Positions 48,119-59,606 of a stretch of 64,000 bases of DNA are shown here, one piece after another. The notes beneath the pieces were generated by a model. The model was not told the DNA's origin. It saw nothing but the letters and a program-made list of their open reading frames with translations, and made no database searches. The stretch covers positions 12,880,450 through 12,944,449 of the forward strand of contig CM018052.1 of NCBI GenBank assembly GCA_008638375.1, read 5' to 3'. Each line of letters begins with the position of its first letter. The stretch's first letter is position 1. A program made the position numbers and the translations under genes. Source of the stretch: Nyssa sinensis (lineage: Eukaryota; Streptophyta; Magnoliopsida; Cornales; Nyssaceae).

Positions 48119-49742
48119 TGCCATGTAGGTATGTTTTTTTTTTCTTTATTTTGTTTGTTTTGTTTTGTTTTGTTTTGTTTTGTTTTTGTTCTCTTTTATT
48201 TTCGTTCTTTTTCTTTTTGTTTGCTGTTGTTTTCTTTGTTTTATTGGCAGGTTAATTTCATTTTGTCAGTTCAGGTTGCCATCTTTGGTGCTTAGCGAGC
48301 TGCCCACGTCAACCATCAAGTGTATTCTCCCATTTTCAGTACCCTCCATTCCATTTTGATTGTTAAACATTGAGGACAATGTTTCATTTAAGTTAGGGGG
48401 TGGTGGTGCAAATTCAACATTTAAAATGCATGTTGAAACTTTCTGTGGCATATATTCATGTGTCAAGTTTTTTAAAAAAATTTGCATCACACGTGTATCT
48501 TTTTCACATGAGTACTCATTCTCATTCATAGCCATTTTCATGAATTCACCAAATCCACCATAATCGTTCTGCTGAGACATTCACAAAACTTTTAATGCAC
48601 TTATCCAAACTTTGTAGTAAAATGGTGGTTTGACACATGTAGCTAGAGAACTCTTTTGCTTAAGTATTCATGTGAGTTTTGGAGAGAATTGAGAGCCTAC
48701 AAATGCAGAAAATTGTGATAAGAGTTCATTGATCTGTTGAATTGGGCACTTCTTTTGAGAATATCCTTACATGGTTGGTGGTATGACGGCGGATATACTA
48801 GGGGATATGACGAAGGTCAACTTAGGATTAACGTTTGAGCCTTTCAAGCTAGCCTTCTCGTCATAGACCCTTAGTAGCCAACTTTGAGCCAACAAACACA
48901 TATAGTTTTTTTTTCATATGCCCACATCATCCATACCGCTCCACATTGGAGTATAGCCTATACCCTATTTTCCTGCCCTTTTTGCTTCCATGTGTACTAG
49001 GTGTGGAATTTGCATTTCTTTTCTTTTGTGTTGAACTGGAAAAAGAAGAAAAAGAAAAAGGAAAGAGTACAAGTGCAAAGTGTTCAATTGAGTGAGCATA
49101 AAAAAAAAAAAACAAAAGAGAGAAAAGAGAAAGAAGAAGGAGAAGTATTATTATTCAGTGATCTGAAAAGTTGAAGAGTACATCAAGTGAGAAGTTTTAA
49201 TAAAATTCTTTTACTATGTACTTGGAAGTTTTTTAATCCTTTTTATCCTTTTCTTCATATAGCCCCTAACCCGAGCCATGTTACAACCTTTTTTTATGTT
49301 AATCGTTCTGATCCTAAGTAAGCCTATAGAAAGAGTGGTGAAAGTCTCATTTATTAGTGCTCCTATCATAAGATCAATGTTTGCTTGTTGCTTGAACATA
49401 ATTACCTAATTCTCCATTGAGCGTGTACACCTCTTGTCAACTCCATAGAGAGAACCCCTATATGAAACACTTTTATACCCGTTAGCTATGGAGTTGAACC
49501 TTTTGCTTGAGATGTTCTTCATGTTGCATGTGCCATGGTTTGTGGTTAAATGGATATGGTTTGGAGCACACACAAACTCTGTGAATTGTTATAAGTGGAT
49601 TGATTGTTATAAGGTTATTGAATTCCTGAAATTGCTTTGATATATGAATCTGAAAAGTGTGATTATATGCCTTTTGTGTGTGATCTTCTTTGGTCTCTTT
49701 TTCCATTTTTGCATGGAAATTGCTAGAGACTAGCAATAAGCA
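48119..49742 (+). other. Athila 3' region without env-like gene
   Basis: About 1.6 kb between integrase and 3' LTR. It holds a (TTTTG)n run (about 48149-48188), the plant Ty3 motif ttaaacattgaggacaatg followed by a second polypurine-like tract agttagggggtgg (48391-48403), and purine-rich text near 49035-49140. No open frame with membrane segments is visible, so any env-like ORF has been lost or was never present. Confidence 0.6.
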
Positions 49743-49754
49743 AGTTAGGAGGTG
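49743..49754 (+). other. Polypurine tract of the Athila element
   Basis: agttaggaggtg directly before the 3' LTR start at 49755. It resembles the internal tract at 48391. Confidence 0.8.
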
Positions 49755-51254
49755 TGATGAATGCGCGAAAGTGCACTCTAAATACCCTACTATTAGATTA
49801 AAATGCTAAAATGTGAATAGAAATGTTGGGATATAATTTATATTATTTAATTTAATTTCTATTTATAGTGAGATATGTTTGAACATTATTTTATAATATT
49901 TTAAATCTCAAATATTGCATTATCTATTGGTGAAAGATAATTTGTAATTTTGCATCTCACTTAACATTTTTGGAACTTTACTATTCAGATTTTATATTTG
50001 AATTTATTTTGATGGCAGGCGCATTGCACTTAATTGAGCCCGACTCATTCAGCATAATACTCCAAGCCGTATACACAAGTCTTAGGCCGGACAACCTGAT
50101 ACGTCAATTAGACTTGAAGAACTTGAAGATCCTAATTTTAGCAGCTATTCATCTATGGAATGAAAAGGCCATGGTAGCAAGTCCACAAGTCTTGGGCCGG
50201 CTTGTGAGCTTCAATTTCTTGAAGCCGTCCAGAGCAGGGCGCAAGGAAAAGAAAATAAAGAAAAAAAAAACTGAAAAAAGGGGCATGCATGCAGCGCTGG
50301 AGAGAGAAGACAGCAAGGAAAGAAAAAAGGAGAGTGGTGCGATGCGGTGCGGTACGGAAAGGGAAGTGACGTGAAGGCTAAAAAGAAAAAAAAGAAAAAG
50401 CGTGAGGCGCTGGGGTTTTTAAGGAGAAAAAGGTGTGGCGCTAAAGGGGGGTTTTTGGAGAGCGGCAGGAAGAAAGAAAGAGTGAAAAAATGGTGTGCCA
50501 CCCGCTGCTTCAGGTTTTCTTGTCCTTAAGATTTATGTTTTCCATCATATGTATGGGTAACTAAATTCTCAAGTAGGGCTAGGGATGAACTTGCACACTA
50601 GATGGTATTTTTAAATTATTTTTGATTCATGTACCTGATTTTCATTTATTAAAATTCTTTGTTTTATCATTCTCAATTTATTGTTGGTGTTTTTTTCTTC
50701 GAATAATTAAAGAGTTTATTTTGTTTATAGATTCAGTCATGCTTTTTCTATTGAATGGATTAGTTCTTTGATTATGTTTGGATCAATTGATTATCTATAT
50801 TGATTTAATTCGTTGTTGCAAGATTGCTTCCTGGGTATATTGTCGTCGTTGGGTTCTCTCAATGTGAACAACAATTTGTGTGATTTAAAAGTGATGAATG
50901 GTTTTTCAAAAGGTTACATTTGGTTTAATTTTGGTTTACAATTCTATATCTTCCGATTGGGATTTTTGGAATTAATTTCTCAATTGAGTTATCAATGAAT
51001 TAAGAATAATTAAAATACAGAATATGTACAAGGGATTCCCGACGCTCTACTATTCGTTAATTTGAGTACTTTTTTCGTTAATCACTTTGTTTAATTTCAA
51101 TTTGCATTTAAAATCACTTTTTATTTTCTCGTTAATCATTTAATATTTTCTTCAGCTTCTTTTTTCTATCTGTTATTCTTTTAATGTGTCTCCCTATGGA
51201 ATCGACACTCCAAAGTTGCACTACAACTACCGCGTTATTCTTTGGGCGTAATCA
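49755..51254 (+). repeat. 3' LTR of the Athila element
   Basis: Starts TGATGAATGCGCGAAAG and ends TTTGGGCGTAATCA, 1500 bases, followed by TSD ggtac. Differences from the 5' LTR are dominated by transitions. Confidence 0.9.
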
Positions 51255-51259
51255 GGTAC

Positions 51260-53329
51260 TGAAAAATAAGTCATGTGAAAAATAAAATTTATTAAATTAT
51301 CACGAGTAAGCTGGTTAAAAAGGGGTAAGACCAATCCTAGGAAATTAGGATACACCAGGTGTAAAATTAAATGAAGAGCATCAACTTAAGGATGATTTGA
51401 AGTGAATAAGGAATTAATTGAAGTCTTGATGAATTTAAATTTTAGGAATTTCAAAAGAAAAGGGAAAGCCCATCAGTAGTGCTGACTAGGGAGAACAAGG
51501 TGAGTAATCCTGTAACTTGAAGTGGAGGTTTTTAATCTCCATAGATTCTGAAGTAATTTGAAGTTTAAATATTCTGAAGTGTTTTTATGTTAAAATATTT
51601 GCAGTATTTCAAATTCTAAATCCTCATATTTATATGCTTTATATTGCAATGTACTATCATTATATTTATAAATTCTAACATGGCCTACAAAATTCACTTC
51701 TTGATATTATTGACAGTTGATACGTTTATTTTCGCATGTCCATGTAAATGCCAATTTTATTAAATGATTCTTGAAAATAAATGTCTTTTATTCTATCTAT
51801 GTTTTAATTAATTCATGTACATTGTGTTTTAATTTCCTAAAGCTCATGTGTTAAATGTTTCAAGTGTTGTCCTCCAAGTATTTAAAAACTCTGTTAAATT
51901 GTCCATGTTTTAAATACTCGTGAAAAGCATTCTTTTTATTGAAGCCATGTTTTTAAATTACTCATGAAAAACATTTGTTGAAGCTGCCATGTTTTTAAAT
52001 GCTCATAAAAGCATTTCTTAAAGTAGCCATGTTTTTAAATGCTCATAAAAAGCATTTCTTGAAGTAGCCATATTTTTAAATGCTCATAAAAAGCATTTCT
52101 TAAAGTAACCATGTTTTTTTTAATGCTCATGGAAAGAAATTATTTGAAGAAACCATGTTTTCAATGCTCTTTGAAAAGTATCCATTGAAGAATTAAAAAG
52201 TTTTAGTTGCTTTAAAAGGTATCTCTAGGGAGGTAAAGAAATGTTTTAAAAAGCCTCCATTTTGTGAACCGGTAATGAAAGATAATGATGCATAAGCATC
52301 AAAATTATTGAGCTCCCTTCGGGTTCTCAATTTAGTAGATGCCCGGTATAAGGTTTATCCCCGAGGCCTAAGATCTCTTTGAAGTAAAACTAGGGTCTGG
52401 TTCGAAACGGATCCTCTAGTTAAAAAGTGAAAATATGACACGTGAAGAAATGGTAGCAAGTTTTTCAACCCCCATTTGCATGAATCAGATTTTTATATGA
52501 CCGCCTGTTTAAAAGAAAAGGATAATTTGCATCCTCTTATTTTCATGGAAAGGATTTCAATTATTTTCATGGTTTTCAAATGGCCATCCTACACATGTTT
52601 ATAAATTCTGCTGCATATTAAATGTTTTATTGAATGCTTTAAAATGCATCATGCTACGTGGTTTGAAGATTCTTGTATCCTGTGATCATTGAAATATGTG
52701 CCCAGCTTGAATGCCTTGTATGCTTCACGCTTTCTATTTTTAAGAATTCTATATTTTGTATCTGAAGTATATGTACAATTGGTAGTGTATGTTTATATGA
52801 ACCTTCTCTTAACTAACCTACTACCAGTTAAAAACCCATGACAAGGTGCTAGAATTACTCACTGGGCTTATAGAAGTTCACCCTATTATCCCAACATTTT
52901 TTGAGTGATGATGATGGATGGGAGCCTTGCCCAATTTGAGGATTGGTGATTGGCAGCTCCATTGTGATTAGGGGATTTTTGGAAGTATTAGGACCCATAG
53001 TTGGTCAAATTTTGTTGTAGTAATTTTGAAACAGTTATGTAATTAAAACAAGAGGCAATTGGACATGTAATGATGTAAAATATTAAATTTTTAGCATGCT
53101 CTGAATGTATGATAATTATTTATCGCTGCGAAGAAGAAGAAGAAGCAACAGTACTGGGCGGGCGTGTGAAAAGTAAAAGAAATTTTCACATTTCTACAAT
53201 CGCCAATCCTGGCCACACCGTACCGCCATCCGGCGCCGCCGCTCCCGAGTCTGCCCAACGGCCCACGAGCCAAGGAGTGGGTGGTTGCTTACCCTTAATC
53301 TGCACAAGGTGGGTTTTGGGGTCATGAAA
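51260..53329 (+). repeat. Right piece of the outer LTR-C
   Basis: Resumes LTR-C after the second ggtac. Landmarks shared with 10967-15046 include aaggtgagtaa (51498, 13669), a ccatgac...gaattactcactggg block (52835-52868, 14545-14575) and the terminal caaggtgggttt. It carries the hairpin-unit array at 51903-52193. No gene. Confidence 0.75.
51903..52193. repeat. About 41-base tandem repeat, 7 copies, each able to fold as a hairpin
   Basis: Units beginning ccatgtttttaaatgctc start at 51903, 51945, 51987, 52027, 52068, 52109 and 52153. The core aaatgct-cataaaa-agcattt has 7-base inverted arms, best kept in the middle copies. Confidence 0.88.
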
Positions 53330-53334
53330 TTAAA

Positions 53335-54385
53335 CCACTAGGAAAGTGGAAGGAAATTAGATAAAAATGAAGGAATCTTGGGTGGACAATAATTGTGAAA
53401 GTCCAGATTTTTTAGAATTTCCTAGGCAGTATTCCTGTATTCAAATTCAATTTTCTCCCAATTCCAATTTTCAAATTCAATGAAAATTTATAAAAAAAAT
53501 TACATATTGAGTCTAGTTTCATTGAGCTTTGCAATCACCCAAAAATTCCACCTACAACTCAAGATATAAGCCAAACAATCCACTAAGGTAAGAATCTGGC
53601 CAATTTTGGTAAAATCACTATATCCAATTCATATTAGGGCTAAATGATGCTTATAATATATCAAATCAAAGCTAATACATAGATATATATATATATATAT
53701 ATCCATAAAATTTTAAATTTTAATTCAAAGAATTGGGAGAGATATGACAGTTTGAAGTGGGCTGTTTTACATCAATCCAATTTTTAATTTTACCCACCTA
53801 ACTTTGAGAATTTGTAACTTAGAATCGATTTGGAGTTTAGGGGTAAAACCTATTTTAAAAGAAACTAGACATATTGAGCTCTAATTTAGACTCAAATTTT
53901 ACTCAATTTGGATTTAAAATGATTAAGTTATGACCATCCTAATTTGATCCTATGTTGTTGGCAGCACCTAGATTAGCTACGAGATTCATTTCAATCGCTC
54001 CAATTGTAACTCAAGTCACTTCTATATATCACCATGTTATGATTTCATACATGGATTCAACTATAAAACTATATAGAAACTTAAAAGAATTAAAATAAAA
54101 GTGTTACTACCTTGTTCGAGTGGATTTCCTCATTTCCTCTCTCTCTTCCTTCTCTCACTGTCTAGGCTTGCAACTCAATCTTTCTTCACACAAATTTCAC
54201 TCCTTACCGCACTTAGTTTTTGGTTGTGAGGTTTAAGCTTGTGCAAATTTTCTTATATAGGCAAATTGGCTAGGAAAAGTTAACAATGATGGTGGTTGCA
54301 TATGATGCTACAATGGTTGAATGTGATGCTATTGTTTGTTGAATGTGATGCTATAGTTGTTTACCACCTTGATATACATATATAT

Positions 54386-54429
<44 letters not shown>

Positions 54430-54737
54430 TACATATATTTTTATTTTCTCTCTCATCATGTGTAGGTCACATCGTGAGCACTATTCTATTCTATTTTTAT
54501 TATTTAATTTATCAATTTGATGAATAATTCCCTTCCGGCTTAGGCTAGTGTATTCAATCCTTTAACCTCTTAACCTAGGCTAGTTTAATTCTACATGTGG
54601 TTAGATTTCCTAACCCTAGGTCATAATATTGCATATTTTACCCCAAAAAGGTTTTCATAACTTTCAATGCATTATACATATATCACCCAATTTATCAGAT
54701 ACAAATATCACCTAATTTATCAGTTGTGGGTGTTACA
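53335..54737 (-). other. Probable minus-strand LTR remnant
   Basis: The right end reads gtgggtgttaca, which reversed is TGTAACACCC, the LTR-C-type start. In minus orientation a TATA-like CCTATATAAG lies at 54261 to 54252, followed by leader-like text with GA-rich stretches. I could not find a matching left end or a TSD, so extent and family are uncertain. No coding region. A short TA run lies at 53682-53702. Confidence 0.35.
54373..54428. repeat. (TA)n microsatellite
   Basis: About 50 bases of almost pure TA, the longest TA run in the window. The ORF crossing it is an artefact. Confidence 0.95.
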
Positions 54738-54945
54738 CACACTAATAGAATAGCCCATGAATCTCTGATTATCTCCATACTAAGAATTATAGGGATTGCC
54801 CATAAACATCCATAAAATATAATCCAATCAGATTATTAACAATTTATCCCATGCCTATATCAAAGTATCCTAAAGTTTCCCAACATTATGATTAATCTAA
54901 AAGGTAGTTCTATATGTCCAACCTCACACATATTCTTATAGAATC

Positions 54946-56051
54946 TGTCACATCCCACACCTTACCCTACGCAAATGATAGATATATGACCGACCAATCA
55001 ATTACCTTGCCAATATTCCTTCTTCATGCAAAATGTTGGTAAGGTAACCAACCAAAGGCCTCGTAACTTGTCTTTAGTAAAATGCATTCTTAATCATTGT
55101 TATGTAGCGAAATTCCTAATTTCTTAATTAATTAGAGAATTCAGTATTACCCATCAGAGAAAATATATATACAGCTCACTAGATATATGTTACTATTTAC
55201 AAAAGGTTCTTGCACTGTCTTAACAAAAATCCTCTCGACATTACTTCATCAATATATCTAGTTCAAAACTGTTGGGACTGCCAACGTTCCCTATGCCTTC
55301 TAAGGTCCTTCCAAAATATGTCTTCCTGGCATTGACTTTAAGCCTTGTCACTAGGACTTTTTCCTAAAATCATGGGATAAAAACCCAGTAAGCTTTATGA
55401 AAAAGCTTGTGAGTAACCTGGTACCCTGTCACGGGTTTTAAGGAAGCCCAACATACATTTTATTGATAGCATTTAGAAAGCATTCGTAAAACTACTGACA
55501 TTCTTTAATCATACTTGAAATTCTAGTTATTCCAAAGATATATCAAATCATGTAATGCTTTGCTAATAAGTAAGTTTTGCAATTCTCAATACATCATAAC
55601 AATTCTTTACTTCAAGCAATCATATAAAAATGAGTATGCCAACATGATAGGTTATACAAGACAAGGTTGTTACATAGTGACCTATAGTAATTTAGAGTTC
55701 ATGGCTTACATTACTTCCTTCCTTATAAAGACTTATTAAAAGTCTATCGGCTTTTTACCTCTAGCAAGGTTCATGTAGTGTTATGTAAGATGGCCTTTAA
55801 AAACATAATGCATAATTGTTGAATCAAGTTGAGATTCTAGTCAACCGTGCTTCTAGGGTCATGTACACCCCTACCTGATGATGTAGGACATTGTGGCCTT
55901 GTGCCTTTAGGGGGTACCTCCCATCTAACAGAGTGTACACCTAGACCCCTTAGCATAGCTTAAAACATGCTTGTAAAACTTTAACTTTTTCTATCCATAC
56001 TTGAAGAACATTTATGATGCAATTGAAAGCATGCTAATGTTCAAAACACAG
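54946..56051 (-). repeat. Minus-strand LTR-C, end portion
   Basis: Begins TGTCACATCCCACACCTTACC, which reversed is an LTR-C end (GGTGTGGGATGTGACA). Inside, the reverse of the ccatgac/actcactggg block lies at about 55385-55440 (cccagtaagctt, gtgagtaacc), in the same order as in other LTR-C copies. Its start is not reached. A different LTR begins at 56052. The stretch 54738-54945 to its left shows nothing recognisable. Confidence 0.6.
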
Positions 56052-58315
56052 TTGATGAGAATGGAAAATGTCATATTTTTCTCCCTTAATGTTTAGTCTT
56101 TTATACTTATTTGGTGCCTAAATGTACTCATTATTCTTATATTTTGATTTAGGATGCAAATGGAGGCGTTAAGTGCAAAAAACGCTAATTGGGCGTGTCA
56201 CGCCCCGAATTTCCAACCAAACTCGGGGACGCGACTAAAGCGAAATAAAAGAAGAAAATAAATAGATGAATAAATAAATAAATAACAATTCAACTGATTT
56301 AGATACAAGCCTACATACATTCCTATTTTATAAAATTTCGGCAGAACCTCCTTTGTTTTCTAAGCCTTTTCTCACCTAAAATTTTGCAACAATTCACATA
56401 TATAAACAACAGTACATCCCATCCTCACTCGATGGCCACAATCTTATCAAATTAAAATATACATCGCCTAATTATACAACCGAAGACAATTAAATAGATA
56501 CACACGTACATACGTTCACTTCGGTCAATATATATATATATACATGTCTTTGGGCTTAAGCCTATACATCATAATACATGCCTCACGGGCCAAATATCCT
56601 TCTAAGTTCGGGTCTCCTCCACTCTGTGAGACTTCCTCAAGTCTCAGGTGCCTGGAGTGTCATCTGAAAAATGTTGCCCACGAATGGGTCAGCTCAACTG
56701 CTGATATGATACAATGCTAATGCAAGGAACAAAATGTAAGGCGTGGCATGTGCAAGTGTACATTTATCTCTATATGCCTTCTAAATCATCTATGCATGGC
56801 AATAATAACAATCCACATGTCTTCCACATCATCTATGCAATATAACGACAATAATCCGCATGCTTTCCAAATCATGCACACCACATAATGGTAATGAATC
56901 CATATGCCATCCAATTGTCCATGCAATGTAATGACAATGCACATGAACCACCCACATAACTCTATGCCACATGAAAATGCATATGAAACACTCACTGTAG
57001 AGATCCAAAAAATGAGGGTAAATTTTTTCGTTTTTGAGGTAGAACACTTTGCATGCATAGTTTATCACTTTTGTCGGTTTTATCGGTAAAGTACCTTTTT
57101 ACACTGTTTTCACCGAACGACCTATTTAGAGACATATTTAGAGTGTGTCATAGAAGAGTAAAGTGCTTAGAATAATGTGAAGTATCCTCTGTACGAAAAT
57201 TAACCGAAACGGAAATGGTTTTCGGAATTGGACAAAAAGGGTATTCGGGTGACCCGGGTGGAACGGGTCTAAGCCGACCTCAAATGAAAATGTTTCCTTC
57301 TAATAATTTTCATTTAAAATAATTTTATGAACATTGGTTAAAACAGAATTTCAATTTGAAGTGTTTAGGAATGAGCTGTAGAGTAACGGGGTTACGGCCT
57401 CATTAAGGGCAAAATGGTCGTTTTCCCTTGCCCCTTTGATTCCCCACTATACATACAGCTCATCTAGTCTATCCTTATCACAAATACATTCAGATATTTC
57501 AGGGAGCTCGTCCGTATAGAGAGAGGGAGAGAAAAGCCCTAAAATTCCACATTTTCAAGCTGCCGGAACACACATTTCAAGCGGGAATTTGGCTGAACTT
57601 CCTTCTGAGAAAGTGTTCAAATCAACGAGTAATATAGACTCACCAAACAGTTTAGACATCCAGAAAGTACAGCCTTCTCAGTTTAAGAAAAACTGATTTT
57701 AGGTATGATGTAGTACTAATCTAGAAATAGATTTAAGTTCCCTTGTGTTTTTAATTAAGTTTGAACTGCTGTAAGTGTATAATTAAGGTTAAGAAAGCAT
57801 CTAGGTGATAGCCTCTTTGAAAAGTTTAGAGTTGGTAGTTTAGGCATATATGTGTTTTTGGATGTTTTTGAGCGATTTGTTGCCTTGATTGGTGTTTAAT
57901 TCATTGATAGAGTTGTATTATTATATTGTGAGCCTATGTACATGTTGACACACCTTGTGACATGTGACATGTGATGGATTATTTAATTGAACCCATAGGG
58001 CTCTATCCATTTAATCATTTGAGCCAACTTTAAATTGAATTTATCTTGTTTCAATTTGAAAACTGGCCAACCTTATGGAACTATGTGATAGTTCTTTGAA
58101 TTTCTGTATATCTTTTTAATCATGGATTCAGTGATAGAAAATCTATGTAATAAACATTTAATGGTGAATGTTGACTATAGGTTCCTTGAGCTAAAGGCTT
58201 TTGAAAATTTATAGTTTGTGAGTACTTGTTAGTGTAAATTAAATAATTTAATTAATTAAATTAAATGTGCCGAAATAACCCGATATCTGAATGGGACAAG
58301 TCATTAATATATTTT

Positions 58316-58618
58316 GAGATGGATTTTCATACTTTGATATTGATATTGTAGGCTACTGGTAGGCTTCGATGAGTTAGAATAACCTTGGGGGAATAATAGG
58401 TTATTAAATTGCATTGTGGTACGGGTGATATGTGAATGATGCCATTGTGATAAATCATTAGGTGATTTCATGGCTGGATTTGAGATTTGTTAGATGGTCA
58501 GTAAGTGGGTGAAAGACTTTGAAGTGTCCTTAAAATCATTGAGGAATTTTCTTTATTTTATTTTATTTTTATTGTGTTGAGTTATTGAGATGTGAATTGT
58601 GAATGTTAGGAACTCTGA
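58316..58618 (+). other. Interior-derived segment within an LTR-A solo LTR
   Basis: Contains ggctactggtaggcttcgat, cattgtggtacgggtgat and aaatcattaggtgatttc. In reverse these occur at about 4420-4550 in the interior of the non-autonomous element. A diverged copy lies at about 28200-28445 in the interior of the Tekay-like element. LTR text stops at about 58315 and resumes at ttaggaactctgaagg (58609 onward, compare 61240 reversed). Confidence 0.7.
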
Positions 58619-59486
58619 AGGGGAAGGAAAAGGCGACTTGACTTCCTAGACCGACATAGTAGGAGGACTGAGTTGTTCACTGATTAGCTGGACCGCATAG
58701 TGGACACAGTTTACTAGGGTTGTGACCAACCCTATCAGGCATGATATTTTGCTAAGTAAGGAATAGGAGTAAGTTTAGGAATGATTTGCATGTTGATTGA
58801 TTTGTACATGTGTTGATTTGATGATTAGGAAATCACGTAGGATATACTTGCTTGAAGAATCTAGAATTGATAACTTATGCACTCTGATATGTGCTTTGAA
58901 TTATTTGTTGATTTGTCGCTATAGTGAAGATGGATCTTACCTCTGAGTTTGAATTATTATGTTTTGGCTTATATTTGTGTTGATATATCATGTGTTTTGG
59001 AAGGTGAGATAATTTGATGTATTGGTACATTATGGAGTTATGTATTCTTTGTGACTTAATGAGATTGTGAATCTGTGAATAGAGCATGTGTTTAATTTGA
59101 CTGCGCATGGCATACAGGCTTGTGGAAAAAGTTTTGAGATGTGAATGATATTGTTACTTTAAAATATGCTGCATTATTTAAAGCATACTGCACGGGTTGG
59201 CAAGAAATGTTTTGTTGAGAATGTGGCATTGCATGGTGGAACCATGGCATTTGGCATAGTGTAATTCATTGATGACATAGTATGGGTTGAGCACGAGGTG
59301 CTGTGCATTATGAGGGTGTAGATCCTGTGGTAAAAAAACCCAAAATTGGCCATTGCATTGGTGCCTGCGACCCAACGGGAGCGATCCGTGAACAGGTGTT
59401 GGTTACTCGGGTACCCATCGGGAGCGATCCGTAAATCGAGACATGACATGCATGGTGTTGACATGACATGCATAGAGTGGACATGG

Positions 59487-59606
59487 ATGTGGCATAGAGT
59501 TGTGTGAGTGTTTCATTTGCATTGTCATGTGGCATAGAGTTGTGTGAGTGTTTCATATGCATTGTCATGTGGCATAGAGTTGTGTGGGTGGTTCATGTGC
59601 ATTGTC
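59487..59606. repeat. 40-base tandem repeat, 3 copies
   Basis: Units atgtggcatagagttgtgtg... start at 59487, 59527 and 59567 with few differences, in the nested LTR-A just outside the conserved gagcgatccgt block. Confidence 0.9.

Larger units (their letters stand above)
32908..51254 (+). mobile_element. Athila-type Ty3 LTR retrotransposon, decayed and split
   Basis: TSD ggtac at 32903-32907 and 51255-51259. Order: 5' LTR 32908-34380, tRNA-Asp-type primer site at 34386, leader, gag, protease, RT, RNase H, integrase, a 1.6 kb non-coding region, polypurine tract 49743-49754, 3' LTR 49755-51254. RT and integrase motifs and the primer type place it in the Athila lineage. The first 90 bases of the LTRs differ at 7 positions, all transitions, so the insertion is old. 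The polyprotein has 13 in-frame stops, at least one frameshift and an 8.2 kb solo-LTR insertion in gag. Without the nested LTRs it would be about 10 kb. Confidence 0.92.
17659..53329 (+). mobile_element. Old LTR-C solo LTR split into three pieces by nested elements
   Basis: Starts TGCAACACCCTGACCCG and ends ggtgggttttggggtcatgaaa. The family ends ATGACA, so one base is changed. TSD is ttaac (17654-17658) and ttaaa (53330-53334), again one change apart. The LTR pieces are 17659-18450, 31654-32907 and 51260-53329, together about 4.1 kb, matching the intact LTR-C at 10967-15046. The two inserts between them each have their own perfect TSD. No second LTR or interior of its own is present, so this is a solo LTR left by LTR-LTR recombination before the later insertions. 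Confidence 0.75.
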
